From Candidatus Altarchaeales archaeon WOR_SM1_86-2 (GTDB lineage Archaea > Altiarchaeota > Altiarchaeia > IMC4 > MCBC01), in contig MCBC01000163.1 in NCBI GenBank assembly GCA_001723855.1, forward strand, positions 1 to 21,275: a stretch of DNA of 21,275 bases. The letters run 5' to 3'. Made by a program: the position numbers and the translations under genes. Numbering within the stretch: position 1 is the first letter of the stretch; each line of letters begins with the position of its first letter. The notes beneath the pieces are model-generated. The model saw only the letters and a list, made by a program, of their open reading frames with translations, ran no database searches and was not told the DNA's origin. This document shows, in pieces, positions 20,983-21,275 of the stretch.

Positions 20983-21275
20983 ATGGAGCAGACATTGATA
21001 ATATTCAAGCCAGATGCCGTTCAGAGGGGGCTGGCAGGGGAAATCATTGCACGGTTTGAAAAACGCGGCATAAAGGTCGCGGGGCTTAAAATGATCCGGA
21101 TGGATAAAGAACTTGCTGAAAAGCACTATGCCGAGCATAAAGGGAAGGAATTTTTCCCGGGATTGATAAAATATATAACCTCCTCTCCAGTCATTGTCGG
21201 GGTTCTGCAGGCAGACAATGTAATATGGATTGTAAGAACGATGACAGGCGCCACAAACCCCATAGACGCAAACCC
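20983..21275 (+). CDS. ndk: Nucleoside diphosphate kinase, 3' end beyond the window
   Basis: The frame opens at ATG 20983 and is still open at the window end: 97 complete codons of about 140-150. MEQTLIIFKPDAVQRGLAGE is the conserved N-terminus (TLIIKPDAV type), followed by IIARFEKRGIKVAGLKMI, HYAEHKGKEFF-PGLIKYITSSP and a TGATNPIDAN stretch, the family VGATNP motif. The enzyme transfers the gamma phosphate between nucleotides through a catalytic His in an NxxHxSD motif, which lies past the end and cannot be checked. The ATG is preceded by AT-rich promoter DNA shared with the divergent radical SAM gene. Confidence 0.93.
   Translation, partial: MEQTLIIFKPDAVQRGLAGEIIARFEKRGIKVAGLKMIRMDKELAEKHYAEHKGKEFFPGLIKYITSSPVIVGVLQADNVIWIVRTMTGATNPIDAN

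Overview
The window looks like a moderately AT-rich archaeal chromosome segment. Support comes from a tRNA-Trp gene with an intron at 37/38 that carries a box C/D guide, TATA boxes about 25 bp before start codons (leaderless-type genes), a Trm-G10-type THUMP methyltransferase, an archaeal AAA/STAND ATPase and a TIGR00295-type HD protein. The surface proteins carry thrombospondin type 3 repeats and the CGD-x-x-C...ENCPQDC and DTDGG...YYERGTV Cys-rich styles that I associate with DPANN and Altiarchaeota-like archaea. Aspartate kinase, DapA and acetolactate synthase suggest an amino-acid prototroph. The exact lineage cannot be fixed from this sequence alone.

Layout. 1-822 is mobile-element debris: the end of an IS481/IS3-type insertion sequence with a broken transposase, abutting the 3' part of a group II intron with textbook domains V and VI. 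872-5058 holds an RDD membrane protein, a purine nucleoside phosphorylase, aspartate kinase, an intron-bearing tRNA-Trp and dapA. 5135-7431 has two small membrane proteins, an HD hydrolase and an archaeal ATPase. 7533-10705 (minus strand) is a Trm-G10-like methyltransferase, a CBS-pair protein and the acetolactate synthase large subunit, closely spaced. 10786-13864 (minus strand) is a patchy redox and accessory region: a small membrane protein, a ferredoxin-thioredoxin reductase catalytic chain, a 41-aa CxxC protein, two frameshifted DUF1059-like pseudogenes inside a direct duplication, a molybdopterin-dependent lipoprotein oxidoreductase, and a nucleotidyltransferase with a small partner ORF. 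14276-15931 is a group II PLP decarboxylase. 15964-19760 encodes two large cell-surface proteins. 19926-21275 has a TIGR01212-like radical SAM protein divergent from nucleoside diphosphate kinase, which is cut by the window end.

Most interesting points. (1) The 266-nt tRNA-Trp intron has a D'-box guide matching the pre-tRNA anticodon loop over 8 nt, with C34 exactly at N+5, plus a 127-nt multibranched insertion of inverted repeats with very small loops. (2) A roughly 110-bp element occurs three times upstream of minus-strand starts; its two palindromes keep their symmetry through paired changes (CGCG to TGCA). (3) Two DUF1059-like copies share the identical frameshift but have decayed differently since. 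(4) The acetolactate synthase has a changed ThDP/Mg motif (SEG for GDG) and lies next to a CBS protein, with no IlvN in view.
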